Assembly (NCBI GenBank): GCA_902546375.1
Contig: CACCJO010000004.1
Coordinates: forward strand, 1 to 49,711
Reading direction: 5' to 3'
From: an uncultured Pelagibacteraceae bacterium
GTDB taxonomy: Bacteria; Pseudomonadota; Alphaproteobacteria; Pelagibacterales; Pelagibacteraceae
DNA length: 49,711 nt
The translations under genes and the position numbers were made by a program. The notes below the pieces were generated by a model that was not told where the DNA came from, searched no databases, and saw only the letters and a list, made by a program, of their open reading frames with translations. Below, piece by piece: positions 1-8,285 of the stretch; the stretch's first letter is position 1; every line of letters begins with the position of its first letter.

Positions 1-157
1 GTTTAACTTGACCTACAAGCTTTTTTGAGTAGTCACTTCTTTTTAATCTTGATCTGTTATTAACAATTAAATCAACTTCTTTATTAATTAAATTTATAAT
101 TTTTAAAGGAATTTTAGTTACAGCAATTTTGGGGCCAAAAGGTTTTAAGACTTTCAT
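1..157 (-). CDS. N-terminal fragment of an unidentified protein, possibly 2OG-Fe(II)-oxygenase-like
   Basis: The first 52 codons of a minus-strand gene run off the left edge of the window. The start ATG is at 157, and the protein begins MKVLKPFGPKIAVTKIPLKI, followed by a Lys/Asn-rich helix with INKEVDLIVNN. It begins 7 bases after the hisI stop, so the two are probably co-transcribed. The opening FGPKIA...K.P...I..IN resembles the start of small 2-oxoglutarate/Fe(II) oxygenase-like proteins common in marine bacteria and their phages. That is a weak resemblance from memory. The HxD...H metal triad would lie outside the window, so no function can be assigned here. Confidence 0.55.
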   Translation of the reverse strand, partial: MKVLKPFGPKIAVTKIPLKIINLINKEVDLIVNNRSRLKRSDYSKKLVGQVK

Positions 158-164
158 AATAATA

Positions 165-632
165 TTAAATTTTAGTTGGATTAGGCTGACCTTTATAAAC
201 TTTTTCTGGGTCAAATTTTTTTTCTTTTTCAGTAAATTTCATCTTAATTTCTCTAGCATTTTCAATAGGCCCAAGAGGTATAGATCTATAGAAACAAGAT
301 CTATAACCGACGTGACAACTAGCTCCGTCTCCAATATCAACAGTAAGCAAAACCGAGTCTTGGTCATCATCAATTTTGATTTCAGTCACTTTCTGAATAA
401 AACCACTTGTTTTGCCTTTGTGCCAAATAGCCTTTCTTGATCTGCTATAGTAGTGAGCTTCTTTTGTTTCAATTGTTTTTTTTAATGCTTCAACGTTCAT
501 ATAACCATGCATTAAAATTTCTTTTGTTTGAGAGCACATTGTGATGACAGGTATTAAACCTTCATTATCAAATTTTGGTGATAGAAGATTTCCTTCTTCA
601 ATTTCAACCACATTTTCTCTTTTTTTGAACAT
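165..632 (-). CDS. hisI: Phosphoribosyl-AMP cyclohydrolase HisI
   Basis: This cytoplasmic enzyme opens the purine ring of phosphoribosyl-AMP in the third step of histidine synthesis. The 155-residue protein carries the family signatures: WHKG at 70-73, DDDQDS at 88-93 (Mg/Zn binding), and Cys106-His107 with Cys113 in the GASCHVGYRSCF block (catalytic zinc). The length fits a stand-alone HisI without a fused HisE domain, so the pyrophosphohydrolase must be encoded elsewhere. The C-terminal 35 residues (REIKMKFTEKEKKF and on) are a lysine-rich tail. The gene is divergent from folE across 76 bases and is followed closely by the truncated gene at the left edge. Confidence 0.95.
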   Translation of the reverse strand: MFKKRENVVEIEEGNLLSPKFDNEGLIPVITMCSQTKEILMHGYMNVEALKKTIETKEAHYYSRSRKAIWHKGKTSGFIQKVTEIKIDDDQDSVLLTVDIGDGASCHVGYRSCFYRSIPLGPIENAREIKMKFTEKEKKFDPEKVYKGQPNPTKI

Positions 633-708
633 ATTCGGTGATTATGTAGCACATATAGAGATATATTAAATATTTTAAAAATGCACATTTATATGTATAA
701 ACCCCTCC
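633..708. promoter_or_regulatory. Divergent promoter region hisI/folE
   Basis: This 76-base gap lies between the starts of hisI (minus) and folE (plus) and must hold both promoters. It is almost pure A/T. Two GCACAT words occur in the same orientation, at about 650 and 682, each followed by an ATATA/TTATA run. No clear -35 box and no Shine-Dalgarno sequence is seen before the folE ATG, where the upstream bases are cccctcc. Assignment as a promoter region rests on position only. Confidence 0.35.
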
Positions 709-1323
709 ATGAAGTTAGTTAAAGACATTGATAATAATCAAAATTCAAAGAAGATTTCTGACAAAGAAGCAGAAGAAGCTTTTAAAACTATTTTGTCGTG
801 GATGGGTGAAGATCCTAATAGAGAAGGATTATTAGAAACTCCAAAAAGAGTTGTTAAAGCATTTAAGGAGTATTTCAAAGGTTATAAGGAAGATCCTATT
901 CAAGTTTTAGATAAAACTTTTGGCGATGTAGATGGGTATGACGATATGGTTATTCAAAAAAATATTTCTGTTCAAAGTCATTGCGAACATCATATGGCAC
1001 CAATAATTGGTAAAGCTCATGTTGCATACATACCTAATGAAAGAGTTGTTGGATTAAGTAAATTAGCAAGAGTAGTAGAGGTTTTTTCTAAAAGATTACA
1101 AACTCAAGAAAGATTAACTATGCAGATTGCGAATACACTAATGCAATCTCTAGATGCCAAAGGGGTAGCAGTCACAATAGACTCAACTCATCAATGTATG
1201 ACTATGAGAGGAATTAAAAAGGAACAAGCTACAACGGTCACAAATTATTATTTAGGTCAATTCAAAGAAGATTTAAGTTATCAAAATAGATATTTAAGGT
1301 TAATAAGTAATTCAAAAGATTAA
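709..1323 (+). CDS. folE: GTP cyclohydrolase I FolE
   Basis: FolE converts GTP to 7,8-dihydroneopterin triphosphate, the entry step to tetrahydrofolate (and to queuosine where those genes exist). The 204-residue protein has the type IA layout: an N-terminal helical region, then the zinc and active-site block SVQSHCEHHMAPIIG (Cys92, His95), the VGLSKLARVVEVFSKRLQTQ core at 114-133, and STHQCMTMRG, whose Cys163 is the third zinc ligand. It is complete, with the first Met in good agreement with the family start. The next gene begins two bases after its stop. The pabBAC genes at 37.8-40.2 kb supply the other half of the folate molecule. Confidence 0.95.
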   Translation: MKLVKDIDNNQNSKKISDKEAEEAFKTILSWMGEDPNREGLLETPKRVVKAFKEYFKGYKEDPIQVLDKTFGDVDGYDDMVIQKNISVQSHCEHHMAPIIGKAHVAYIPNERVVGLSKLARVVEVFSKRLQTQERLTMQIANTLMQSLDAKGVAVTIDSTHQCMTMRGIKKEQATTVTNYYLGQFKEDLSYQNRYLRLISNSKD

Positions 1324-1325
1324 AA

Positions 1326-2327
1326 GTGTCAGACCAATTTAAAGCATTAGTTTTAAATCAAGAGGGTGACAACTTTACAAGAGAAGTAAAATCATTAGAC
1401 AAAAGTTTTTTAAAATATGGTGATGTAACTATTAAAGTTGATTATTCAGATCTTAATTTTAAAGATGGAATGATTTTAAAAAATGGTGGTAGGTTAGTAA
1501 AAGAGTTCCCCCATATCCCAGGTATAGATTTTTCAGGAACTGTTTTAGAAAGTGAAAATCCAAAATTTAAATCAGGTGATGAGGTAATTTTAACTGGTTT
1601 TAGAGTTGGTGAAATTTTTTATGGTGGATATTCTCAAATAGCAAAAGTTAATGGTGACTTCTTAGTAAAGAAACCAAGTGATTTAACAACTAAACAGGCA
1701 ATGATTTTAGGTACTGCGGGTTTTACATCTTTAATGGCAGCATTTGCAATAAAAGCTCGAGAGGAAATATTACTTGGTGCAAAAGTAAATGATGTCTTAG
1801 TTACAGGTGCAACTGGTGGAGTTGGAAGTATTGCGGTCATGATATTAAATAAGATGGGATACAATGTTACTGCAGTCTCAGGAAAAGATTCTAAAGCTGA
1901 TTACTTAAAATCATTAGGTGCTAAAAATGTTATAAATCGCGGTGAATTTGATAAAGATCCAAAACTTATAGATAAAGGTTTATGGGATGGAGTAGTCGAC
2001 ACCGTCGGTGGTAAAATTTTAGCTAACGCAATTGTTCAAACTAATTCAAATGGGATTGTTGCAGTGTGTGGTAATGCAAGTACAAATGAACTTAATACAA
2101 ATGTTATTCCTTTTATGTTACGTGGAATAAAACTTTGGGGAATGGACTCAGCTAATTGTAGCATCAAAAGAAGAGAATTTATTTGGGGAGAAGCAGCTAA
2201 ATTAATTGATTTTAACTTAATGGAAAAATCTATTCAAACTGTTAGCTTGGAGGAATTAATTGAAACTTATCCTAAAATATTAAAGGGTGAAATTTCTGGA
2301 AGAGTTTTAGTTGATTTAAATAAATAA
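1326..2327 (+). CDS. acuI: AcuI/YhdH-type acrylyl-CoA reductase (MDR family)
   Basis: This zinc-free medium-chain dehydrogenase/reductase has 333 residues. The N-terminal GroES-like fold contains LNFKDGMILKNGG and HIPGIDFSGTV. The NADPH-binding Rossmann motif VTGATGGVGSIAVMIL sits near residues 158-173. The sequence shape, including KALVLNQEGD at the start and RGIKLWGMDSANCS near the C-terminus, fits YhdH/AcuI enzymes that reduce acrylyl-CoA to propionyl-CoA with NADPH. This step detoxifies acrylate from DMSP, a known SAR11 substrate. The start is GTG at 1326, only two bases after the folE stop. The stop overlaps the LysR gene start (TAATG), so translation of the two is probably coupled. The DMSP link is inference. 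Confidence 0.85.
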   Translation: MSDQFKALVLNQEGDNFTREVKSLDKSFLKYGDVTIKVDYSDLNFKDGMILKNGGRLVKEFPHIPGIDFSGTVLESENPKFKSGDEVILTGFRVGEIFYGGYSQIAKVNGDFLVKKPSDLTTKQAMILGTAGFTSLMAAFAIKAREEILLGAKVNDVLVTGATGGVGSIAVMILNKMGYNVTAVSGKDSKADYLKSLGAKNVINRGEFDKDPKLIDKGLWDGVVDTVGGKILANAIVQTNSNGIVAVCGNASTNELNTNVIPFMLRGIKLWGMDSANCSIKRREFIWGEAAKLIDFNLMEKSIQTVSLEELIETYPKILKGEISGRVLVDLNK

Positions 2328-3217
2328 TGGACTGGGATAAACTTAAAATTTTTCATGCAGTTGCAGAAGCAGGAAGTTTTACTAATGCAACTATAAATTT
2401 AAATCTTAGTCAATCAGCAATAAGTAGACAAATTCAATCCTTGGAACAAGACTTAAAAGTTCAATTATTTGAGAGACACGCAAGAGGTCTTACGCTCACC
2501 GAAAATGGAGAGTATGTATTTAAGACTGCACACGAAGTTATAAGTAAACTCAAAGAAGTGGAAACTTCACTAGGAGATCAAAAAAATAAACCAACAGGAA
2601 AATTGACAATTACAACAGTTAGAAGTTTTGGAACTCATTGGTTAACACCTAGAATTGAGGAATTTATGCGGTTAAATCCCGAGGTTGAAATTGAGTTGAT
2701 TTTTGAGGATAAGGAGCTGGACTTAAGTACAAGACAAGCAGATATTGGTATTTTTATGAGAAGACCTAAACAATTAAATTATATTCAAAAAAAGCTTATA
2801 GATCTAAAATATTATATTTATGGGTCTAACAAATATTTAGAAAAATATGGTATGCCAAAAACTGTGAGTGACTTAAATAAACACAAATTCATATCATTTG
2901 GCAAAGGAGCACCTTCTCCAGTTTACAATCCAGAGTGGGCATTAAAGTTAGGGATGCATGACGGAAAAAAAAGAAAACCTATAATGAAGGTAAATAGTGT
3001 TATGGGACTCTTACTAGCAGTGGAATCTGGAGTAGGTTTAGCAGCACTGCCTGAATATTTAGTAAGCAATTCGACCAATATTATTAAAGTTTTACCTAAA
3101 TCTGAGGGACCAATCACAGAGGCACACTTCGTTTATCCACAATCTTTAAAAAACACAGCCAGAGTTCAAGCTTTTAGGAACTTTTTATTCAGCAAAATAG
3201 GCGACTGGAAGTCTTAG
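2327..3217 (+). CDS. LysR-family transcriptional regulator
   Basis: This is a 296-residue LysR protein. The N-terminal winged helix-turn-helix occupies about residues 1-60 (DWDKLKIFHAVAEAGSFTNA, then LSQSAISRQIQSLEQDL). The effector-binding domain spans about 90-290. It shares one base with the end of acuI (TAATG), so it is likely in the same operon. LysR proteins usually control a neighbouring gene, which makes acuI the obvious target, but the ligand cannot be read from the sequence. The next gene downstream has its own iron-type operator. Confidence 0.92.
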   Translation: MDWDKLKIFHAVAEAGSFTNATINLNLSQSAISRQIQSLEQDLKVQLFERHARGLTLTENGEYVFKTAHEVISKLKEVETSLGDQKNKPTGKLTITTVRSFGTHWLTPRIEEFMRLNPEVEIELIFEDKELDLSTRQADIGIFMRRPKQLNYIQKKLIDLKYYIYGSNKYLEKYGMPKTVSDLNKHKFISFGKGAPSPVYNPEWALKLGMHDGKKRKPIMKVNSVMGLLLAVESGVGLAALPEYLVSNSTNIIKVLPKSEGPITEAHFVYPQSLKNTARVQAFRNFLFSKIGDWKS

Positions 3218-3240
3218 ATAGCCTGCGACATCTTTGCGAT

Positions 3241-3277
3241 TGATAATCATTCTCAATGAGAATAGTTCTCATTCTCA
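3241..3277. promoter_or_regulatory. Stacked Fur-type operator upstream of futA
   Basis: Overlapping 7-1-7 inverted repeats lie here: TGATAATCATTCTCA (3241-3255), the perfect palindrome ATTCTCAATGAGAAT (3249-3263) and TGAGAATAGTTCTCA (3257-3271). A further ATTCTCA half-site is at 3271-3277. The half-site TGAGAAT/ATTCTCA is the classic Fur recognition unit. Several phased copies give the cooperative array typical of strongly iron-repressed promoters. The array ends 30 bases before the futA ATG, so bound repressor would cover the promoter. Confidence 0.85.
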
Positions 3278-3306
3278 ATTAAATCATGCGGAAGAATGGA
3301 GAAATA

Positions 3307-4335
3307 ATGAGAAATATATCAATTTTTGCATTGATAGCATCTTTATTTACCTCATCAGTTGTGATGGCAAATGAGGTAAATGTTTTTAACGCAAGACATT
3401 ATAAGGCTGACGCTGAACTTTATAACAAGTTTACAAATAAAACAGGAATTAAGGTTAACTTGATAAATGGTAAGGCAGGCGCACTTGAAAAAAGAATGAT
3501 AGAAGAGGGTGTCGACTCTTCCGCAGACCTTTACATTACTGCTGACGCAGGAAGATGTGGAGTATTTAAATCAAAGGGAATGACTCAATCTGGTTTAACA
3601 TCTGCAGCTATTAAAGCAGCAGTGCCAGCAAATTTTAGAACAAGCCATTGGATTGGAATCGCAAAAAGAGCAAGAATAGTTTATTATTCACCTGAGAGAG
3701 TTTCTGGAGCTGAGCTATCTGGTTTAACTTACGAAAGTCTAGCTGATCCAAAATGGAAAGGTAGACTAGTTATAAGAGCATCCAACAATATCTATAATAA
3801 ATCACTTGTAGCTTCATTAGTTAAAAATAATGGAAAAAAAGCAACAGCTGAATGGGCGAAAGGAGTTGTTTCTAATATGGCTAGGACGCCTAAAGGAAAT
3901 GATAGAGCACAAATAATGGCAGTTGCAGCTGGCGAAGCTGACATTGCCGTAGCCAACACTTACTATCTTGCATTAATGTTGTCTGGTAAAAAGGGTCCCG
4001 AACAACAAGAAGCTGCAAAAAAAGTTAAAGCTTTTTTTCCTAATCAAGGTGATAGAGGAACTCATATGAATATTAGTTGTGCAGCATTAGTAAAAAATGC
4101 TCCTAATAAAACTAATGCCATTAAACTTGTAGAGTTTTTATTAACACCAGAGTCTCAAGAACATTTTGTAAATAATACCTTTGAGTTTCCAATGATTGAT
4201 AATGTTTCAGCAAATCCGTTAGTGGTAAACAATATTGGTTTAGATTTTAAACAAGATCTTAAAACAAAAGTTTCTAGTTATGGAGCTAAACAAGCAGAAG
4301 CGTTAGAAGTAATGACAGCTGCCGGTTGGAAGTAA
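3307..4335 (+). CDS. futA: Ferric-iron ABC transporter periplasmic binding protein FutA
   Basis: This is the solute-binding protein of a ferric iron importer (FutA/SfuA/FbpA type, 342 residues from this start). The signal peptide MRNISIFALIASLFTSSVVM is followed by Ala and the mature start NEVNVFNARHYKADAELY. The adjacent tyrosines in ANTYYLAL are the usual Fe(III) ligands, and DLYITADAGR matches the family fold. I prefer ATG 3307 over the in-frame ATG at 3286. GGAG at 3298-3301 is correctly spaced for 3307, and the signal peptide then begins at residue 1. The gene is headed by a Fur-type operator and followed by the permease and ATPase genes. Confidence 0.93.
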   Translation: MRNISIFALIASLFTSSVVMANEVNVFNARHYKADAELYNKFTNKTGIKVNLINGKAGALEKRMIEEGVDSSADLYITADAGRCGVFKSKGMTQSGLTSAAIKAAVPANFRTSHWIGIAKRARIVYYSPERVSGAELSGLTYESLADPKWKGRLVIRASNNIYNKSLVASLVKNNGKKATAEWAKGVVSNMARTPKGNDRAQIMAVAAGEADIAVANTYYLALMLSGKKGPEQQEAAKKVKAFFPNQGDRGTHMNISCAALVKNAPNKTNAIKLVEFLLTPESQEHFVNNTFEFPMIDNVSANPLVVNNIGLDFKQDLKTKVSSYGAKQAEALEVMTAAGWK

Positions 4336-4336
4336 A

Positions 4337-4510
4337 ATGGTGAAAAATAAAAAGAAATTTATTTCGGATATTGATTTTAATAAATCCTCTAAGGGATGCA
4401 CTCCATGTTATTTGGAATGTAAAAAAATCGATAAAAGAATAAATGATAGAAAAATTTCAGAAATTAAAACTAAGGAGGTTCCGCATATCCTAAAAGTATT
4501 TGATTTTTGA
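4337..4510 (+). CDS. Small Cys-motif protein between futA and futB (57 aa)
   Basis: This 57-codon ORF starts one base after the futA stop. Its product is lysine-rich and contains KGCTPCYLECKK, so Cys21, Cys24 and Cys28 form CxxCxxxC. There is no signal peptide or membrane segment. Codon use matches the neighbours, with A/T third positions throughout. The position, wholly inside an iron-regulated operon and ahead of a strong hairpin, suggests co-expression with FutA. Three closely spaced Cys could bind a metal or a cluster, but no family is recognised. The upstream bases are the end of futA, so re-initiation is the likely way it is translated. Confidence 0.6.
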   Translation: MVKNKKKFISDIDFNKSSKGCTPCYLECKKIDKRINDRKISEIKTKEVPHILKVFDF

Positions 4511-4522
4511 TTTTTTTCTGGG

Positions 4523-4550
4523 TGTCCACGCTTTTTTTAAAGTGTGGACA
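4523..4550 (+). other. Strong hairpin between futA and futB
   Basis: TGTCCACGCTTT (4523-4534) pairs with AAAGTGTGGACA (4539-4550) across a TTTT loop, giving 12 bp with one G-U pair. No T-run follows it, so it is not a classical intrinsic terminator. A hairpin at this place in binding-protein transporters often protects the 3' end of the binding-protein message and lowers permease expression. That role is inference. Confidence 0.7.
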
Positions 4551-4587
4551 CAAATACTTTCCATATTTATAAGGCGGAATATAAATT

Positions 4588-6207
4588 ATGAGAATAAATT
4601 TTTGGTATATATCTTCTCTTTTCATTTCTATTTTTGTTATTATTCCAATTCTAACTGTATTTTTAAGTTTTTTTGAATCTACATCAAATTACTATGAAAT
4701 TTTAAAAGATACTTTTTTATTTGAGTATATTTCTAACTCCATAATTTTATTGATAAGTGTTCTATTATTAACTTTTTTGATTGGAACTGGAACTGCATAC
4801 TTGGTATCTTTTTATGAATTTCCATTAAGTAATTTTTTTAAATGGGCATTGATACTATCATTTGCAGTTCCTCCATATATTTATGCTTATTCATTAACAG
4901 CCTTTTTTGAAAATTACGGTACAGCATATTCTATTTTAAAAAACTTATTTGGAGATAAAAATTATAATTTATATATTCCAAAATTTGATGGAATGATCGG
5001 AGTCATACTATCTCTTTCTTTTTCATTATTTGCATACGTATATATTTTAGCTAGAGCTTCGTTTTTATATCAATCACAAAACTTCATTGACCTAGGTAAA
5101 AACTTGGGATTTACAAATTTTAAAACATTATATTCAATTATTCTTCCTGCAGCACGACCAGCAATAGTTGCTGGCTTATCTTTAGTTTCAATGGAAACAC
5201 TAGCAGAATTTGGGGCAGTAGATTTTTTTTCAATAAATACACTAACTACAGGAATATATAATTCATGGATAACGTTTGATGATCTTGCTTTTGCAAATCA
5301 GTTATCATTCTTCTTATTATTGTTCATATTTGCCTTGTTTATATTAGAAAATTTATCAAGAAATAAGGCAAAATATCACTTTAATTCAAAAGGAGGCTTT
5401 AAACAAAAACAGAAGTTACAACTTAAGGGAACCAAATCAACAGCTGCTTTCCTTTTTTGTTTTCTTGTTTTCTTTTTAAGTTTTTTATTTCCTTTAAGTC
5501 AAATGTTGTATTGGACAATTAAATTTCCAGAAAATTTATTTGATTTACAAATTATTAATCTTTTGAGTAATACACTTTATTTAGTTATTTTATCAAGTTT
5601 TGTATTGATAATGTTTTCTTTAATCTCAAACTATGGAAATAGAGTTACAAAAAATAAAACTTTAAATATTTTATCAACTTTATCAATTTCGGGATATGCA
5701 ATACCTGGTGTAATTTTAGCAGTCGCATTTATAACTTTCATAGCTTGGTTCGACGAGAGTGTTGTTAAAAATCTAGGATTATTTTCTATCAAGAAAATAT
5801 TTATTGGCTCTATTTTAGGATTAGTTCTCGTGTATTTTGTGAGATTTTATTCTTTGGCCTTTAATGGAATTAAATCTGGATATGAAAAAATTAATATCTC
5901 AGTCGACGAAAGTTCTTATTTACTAGGTTATTCAAAACGAAAAACATTTATGAATATTCATATACCCTTCTTGAGAAACTCTTTATTATTTGTTTGTATA
6001 TTAATTTCTTTAGAGATTATAAGGGAATTACCTATTACTTTAATCTTGAGACCTTTTAATTTTGAGACTTTTGCAACTACAGCTTATATATCTGCATCCG
6101 AAGATTTATTAGAGGCTGCTGCCGTCCCATCATTATTTCTAATTTTAATTGCAACTTCTTTTATTATAGTTACATCTAAATATATATTAAGAGATAATAA
6201 TGAGTAA
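4588..6207 (+). CDS. futB: Ferric-iron ABC transporter permease FutB
   Basis: This is an inner-membrane permease of 539 residues with about 12 hydrophobic segments arranged as two fused BPD-type permease halves. This duplicated form is typical of the SfuB/FbpB/FutB family. EAA-like loops are visible in both halves: GKNLGFTNFKTLYSIILPAA near residue 170 and the DESSYLLGYSKRKTFMNIHIP region near 455. AAGGCGGA at 4571-4578 precedes the ATG. The end overlaps futC by 8 bases. It passes Fe(III) delivered by FutA into the cytoplasm, powered by FutC. Confidence 0.93.
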   Translation: MRINFWYISSLFISIFVIIPILTVFLSFFESTSNYYEILKDTFLFEYISNSIILLISVLLLTFLIGTGTAYLVSFYEFPLSNFFKWALILSFAVPPYIYAYSLTAFFENYGTAYSILKNLFGDKNYNLYIPKFDGMIGVILSLSFSLFAYVYILARASFLYQSQNFIDLGKNLGFTNFKTLYSIILPAARPAIVAGLSLVSMETLAEFGAVDFFSINTLTTGIYNSWITFDDLAFANQLSFFLLLFIFALFILENLSRNKAKYHFNSKGGFKQKQKLQLKGTKSTAAFLFCFLVFFLSFLFPLSQMLYWTIKFPENLFDLQIINLLSNTLYLVILSSFVLIMFSLISNYGNRVTKNKTLNILSTLSISGYAIPGVILAVAFITFIAWFDESVVKNLGLFSIKKIFIGSILGLVLVYFVRFYSLAFNGIKSGYEKINISVDESSYLLGYSKRKTFMNIHIPFLRNSLLFVCILISLEIIRELPITLILRPFNFETFATTAYISASEDLLEAAAVPSLFLILIATSFIIVTSKYILRDNNE

Positions 6208-7261
6208 AAATTTTTTTGAAATAAAGAATGTCGATTTTAATATTGATGGAAAAACTAAAGTTAAAAATGTTTCTTTTTCAATTGAGAATGAGGGTGATGT
6301 AATTTGCCTTTTAGGCCCATCTGGTATTGGAAAAACTACCATACTTAGAACGATCGCTGGCTTAGAAAGAATAAAAAAAGGTTCAATAGAATTAAATGGA
6401 AAAGTTCTTTCATCAGAAAAAATTAATATTGAACCTGAAAATAGAAATGTATCTCTCGCTTTTCAAGATAATAGTTTATTTCCACATTATGATGTTCAAA
6501 AAAATATTTTATTAGGATCAGAGAAAAATAAAGAAAAAAATGAAAAAAAAATTGATGTAAAAGAAATTATAGATTTGTTAGATATATCTCATATTCTAAA
6601 CAAATACCCACATGAGATAAGTGCTGGTGAGGCACAACGAGCTTCGTTAGCAAGATCTTTAATGACTCAACCAGATTTATTATTGTTAGATGAGCCTTTA
6701 TCAAATGTAGATCAAAGTTTTAAAGAAGAAATTCAAGTTAGACTAAAAAAAATTCTTAATAAATTAAAAATTTCAACAATAATTGTAACTCATGACTCTT
6801 ATGAAGCTTTTTATTTAGGATCAAAATGTGGAATTATTTTAAATCAGGAACTCAAACAATTTGATGATCCATATATTGTTTATCATTTACCAAACTCAAT
6901 AGAGGTAGTTAATTTTTTAAATAGAGGCATCCTAATTCCTGCAGAGGTCACAAGTCCTAAAAGTTTAGAAAATAAAGACCTTGGAACAATTACGGGTAAT
7001 TTTAATAAACCTTTTCCAATAGGATCAAAAGTAAAACTTTTGGTTCAACCAGAGGACTTGCATCATGATGACCAAAGTAATTTAAAGTTTGAAGTTGTAG
7101 ATAGAAAGTTTAGGGGCACAAATTTTATCTACACTCTTAAAACACCAAGTGATTTATTAATTCCAGTTTTTGTTCACTCCCATCATATTCACCAACACGA
7201 GGAGAATGAAAAATTTGGCATAAAAAGACCAATTCATATTGATCATATTGTTTGCTTCTAA
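6200..7261 (+). CDS. futC: Ferric-iron ABC transporter ATP-binding protein FutC
   Basis: This 353-residue ABC ATPase has Walker A GPSGIGKTT near residue 40, a signature ISAGEAQRASLARSL that departs from the usual LSGGQ, and Walker B LLLLDEPLSN. A C-terminal TOBE-like regulatory region covers about 250-353. The C-terminus is rich in His (HSHHIHQHEE near residue 323). His clusters of this kind occur at the corresponding place in FbpC-like proteins. It overlaps futB by 8 bases. The product powers Fe(III) import. Confidence 0.92.
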   Translation: MSKNFFEIKNVDFNIDGKTKVKNVSFSIENEGDVICLLGPSGIGKTTILRTIAGLERIKKGSIELNGKVLSSEKINIEPENRNVSLAFQDNSLFPHYDVQKNILLGSEKNKEKNEKKIDVKEIIDLLDISHILNKYPHEISAGEAQRASLARSLMTQPDLLLLDEPLSNVDQSFKEEIQVRLKKILNKLKISTIIVTHDSYEAFYLGSKCGIILNQELKQFDDPYIVYHLPNSIEVVNFLNRGILIPAEVTSPKSLENKDLGTITGNFNKPFPIGSKVKLLVQPEDLHHDDQSNLKFEVVDRKFRGTNFIYTLKTPSDLLIPVFVHSHHIHQHEENEKFGIKRPIHIDHIVCF

Positions 7262-7276
7262 TAAAAACTCTCTAAA

Positions 7277-7972
7277 ATGAATAATAAATTTAGAGTTTTT
7301 TTAAAGGGTATTTTTGATGTCAGCCCACTGATGATTCCAGTTGTTCCATTTGGTTTAATTTTTGGAGTTCTTTCAATCGATATTGGATTTAGCCCAATAG
7401 AAACAATGGGAATGTCATTAATAGTCTTTGGTGGTGCTTCACAAATTGTTTTACTCCAATTATTTTCAGGAGGTGCCTCATCTTTAGTTATAATAAGTTC
7501 AGTTGGAGCAGTGAACTCAAGACATCTTTTGTATGGAGCTGTTGTTTCTGAGCATTTATCAGATTTAAAACTTGTTTGGAAAATTGTAATCTCATATTTT
7601 TTAGTTGATCAAGCTTTTGCAAGATCAAATGAGTATTTTAAAAAAAATAAAGATAAAGATAAATATTTTCATTTATTTGGTGGTGGTATTACTTGTTGGG
7701 TTATTTGGCAGACAACCACTTTTTTAGGAATTGTTTTGGGATCTTTTATTCCTGAAAAACTAGGCTTAAGTTTTGCAGTACCTTTAACTTTTTTGGCATT
7801 ATTGGTTAACGATTTTAGAAAATTAATAAATGTGATTGTGATAATTATTTCTGGGTTAGTGGCAACGTTTGGATTTAATTATGTTCCTTATAAAGCATAT
7901 GTAATTGTTGCTGGAGTAACTGCTTTACTGACAGCTGCAAGTTTAACTAAGTTGAATAAAAAAAATGAGTAA
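7277..7972 (+). CDS. azlC: AzlC-family amino-acid exporter large subunit
   Basis: This 231-residue inner-membrane protein has about seven hydrophobic segments. The family start is present (GIFDVSPLMIPVVPFGLIFG), as are FGGASQIVLLQLF and SVGAVNSRHLLYGA, the conserved AzlC core. With AzlD it forms a branched-chain amino acid exporter in Bacillus and relatives. The substrate here is unknown. It overlaps azlD by 8 bases and lies 15 bases after futC, so it could be transcribed with the iron operon or start its own unit. Confidence 0.88.
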   Translation: MNNKFRVFLKGIFDVSPLMIPVVPFGLIFGVLSIDIGFSPIETMGMSLIVFGGASQIVLLQLFSGGASSLVIISSVGAVNSRHLLYGAVVSEHLSDLKLVWKIVISYFLVDQAFARSNEYFKKNKDKDKYFHLFGGGITCWVIWQTTTFLGIVLGSFIPEKLGLSFAVPLTFLALLVNDFRKLINVIVIIISGLVATFGFNYVPYKAYVIVAGVTALLTAASLTKLNKKNE

Positions 7973-8279
7973 CTGGCTATTAATTATATACTGTGGTTTG
8001 ATAACTTTTTTGACAAGGTTTTCAATGATAGCATTATTAAAGAAAGAAATGTTCAATGATAGAATAAGAGAAATTCTATCTTTTGTGCCTTCAGCAATTT
8101 TTCCTGCAATTATATTTCCTGCTATTTTTTTGGATAACTCTGGAGATTTCCAATTAGAAAACAATCCAAAAATAATGGCAGCAATAATTGCAATGTTAAT
8201 TGGAATAATAAGTCAAAATATTATTGCGACAATTATCTCAGGGCTAGCTTCTTATTGGTTCTTAATTTTTATGGTATAA
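7965..8279 (+). CDS. azlD: AzlD-family exporter small subunit
   Basis: This is a 104-residue membrane protein with four hydrophobic segments. It contains TFLTRFSMIALLKKE and REILSFVPSAIFPAIIFPAI, matching the AzlD family (the small partner of AzlC). The start ATG lies within the last codons of azlC, indicating coupled translation and a two-subunit transporter. Confidence 0.88.
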   Translation: MSNWLLIIYCGLITFLTRFSMIALLKKEMFNDRIREILSFVPSAIFPAIIFPAIFLDNSGDFQLENNPKIMAAIIAMLIGIISQNIIATIISGLASYWFLIFMV

Positions 8280-8285
8280 GAAATT

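Noticed and set aside
129-440. 103-codon open frame opposite hisI
   Set aside because: Composition is Phe/Ser/Asn-rich with no motif, while the opposite strand encodes a complete HisI with catalytic residues.
1634-1864. 76-codon open frame antisense to the AcuI-type gene
   Set aside because: Overlaps the conserved nucleotide-binding region on the other strand and has no start context or domain.
3286-3306. Upstream start for futA
   Set aside because: It would place seven charged residues before the signal peptide, while a well-spaced GGAG serves ATG 3307.
4511-4560. Intrinsic terminator between futA and futB
   Set aside because: The hairpin is strong but the T-run lies before it, not after it, so it was recorded as a hairpin and not as a terminator.
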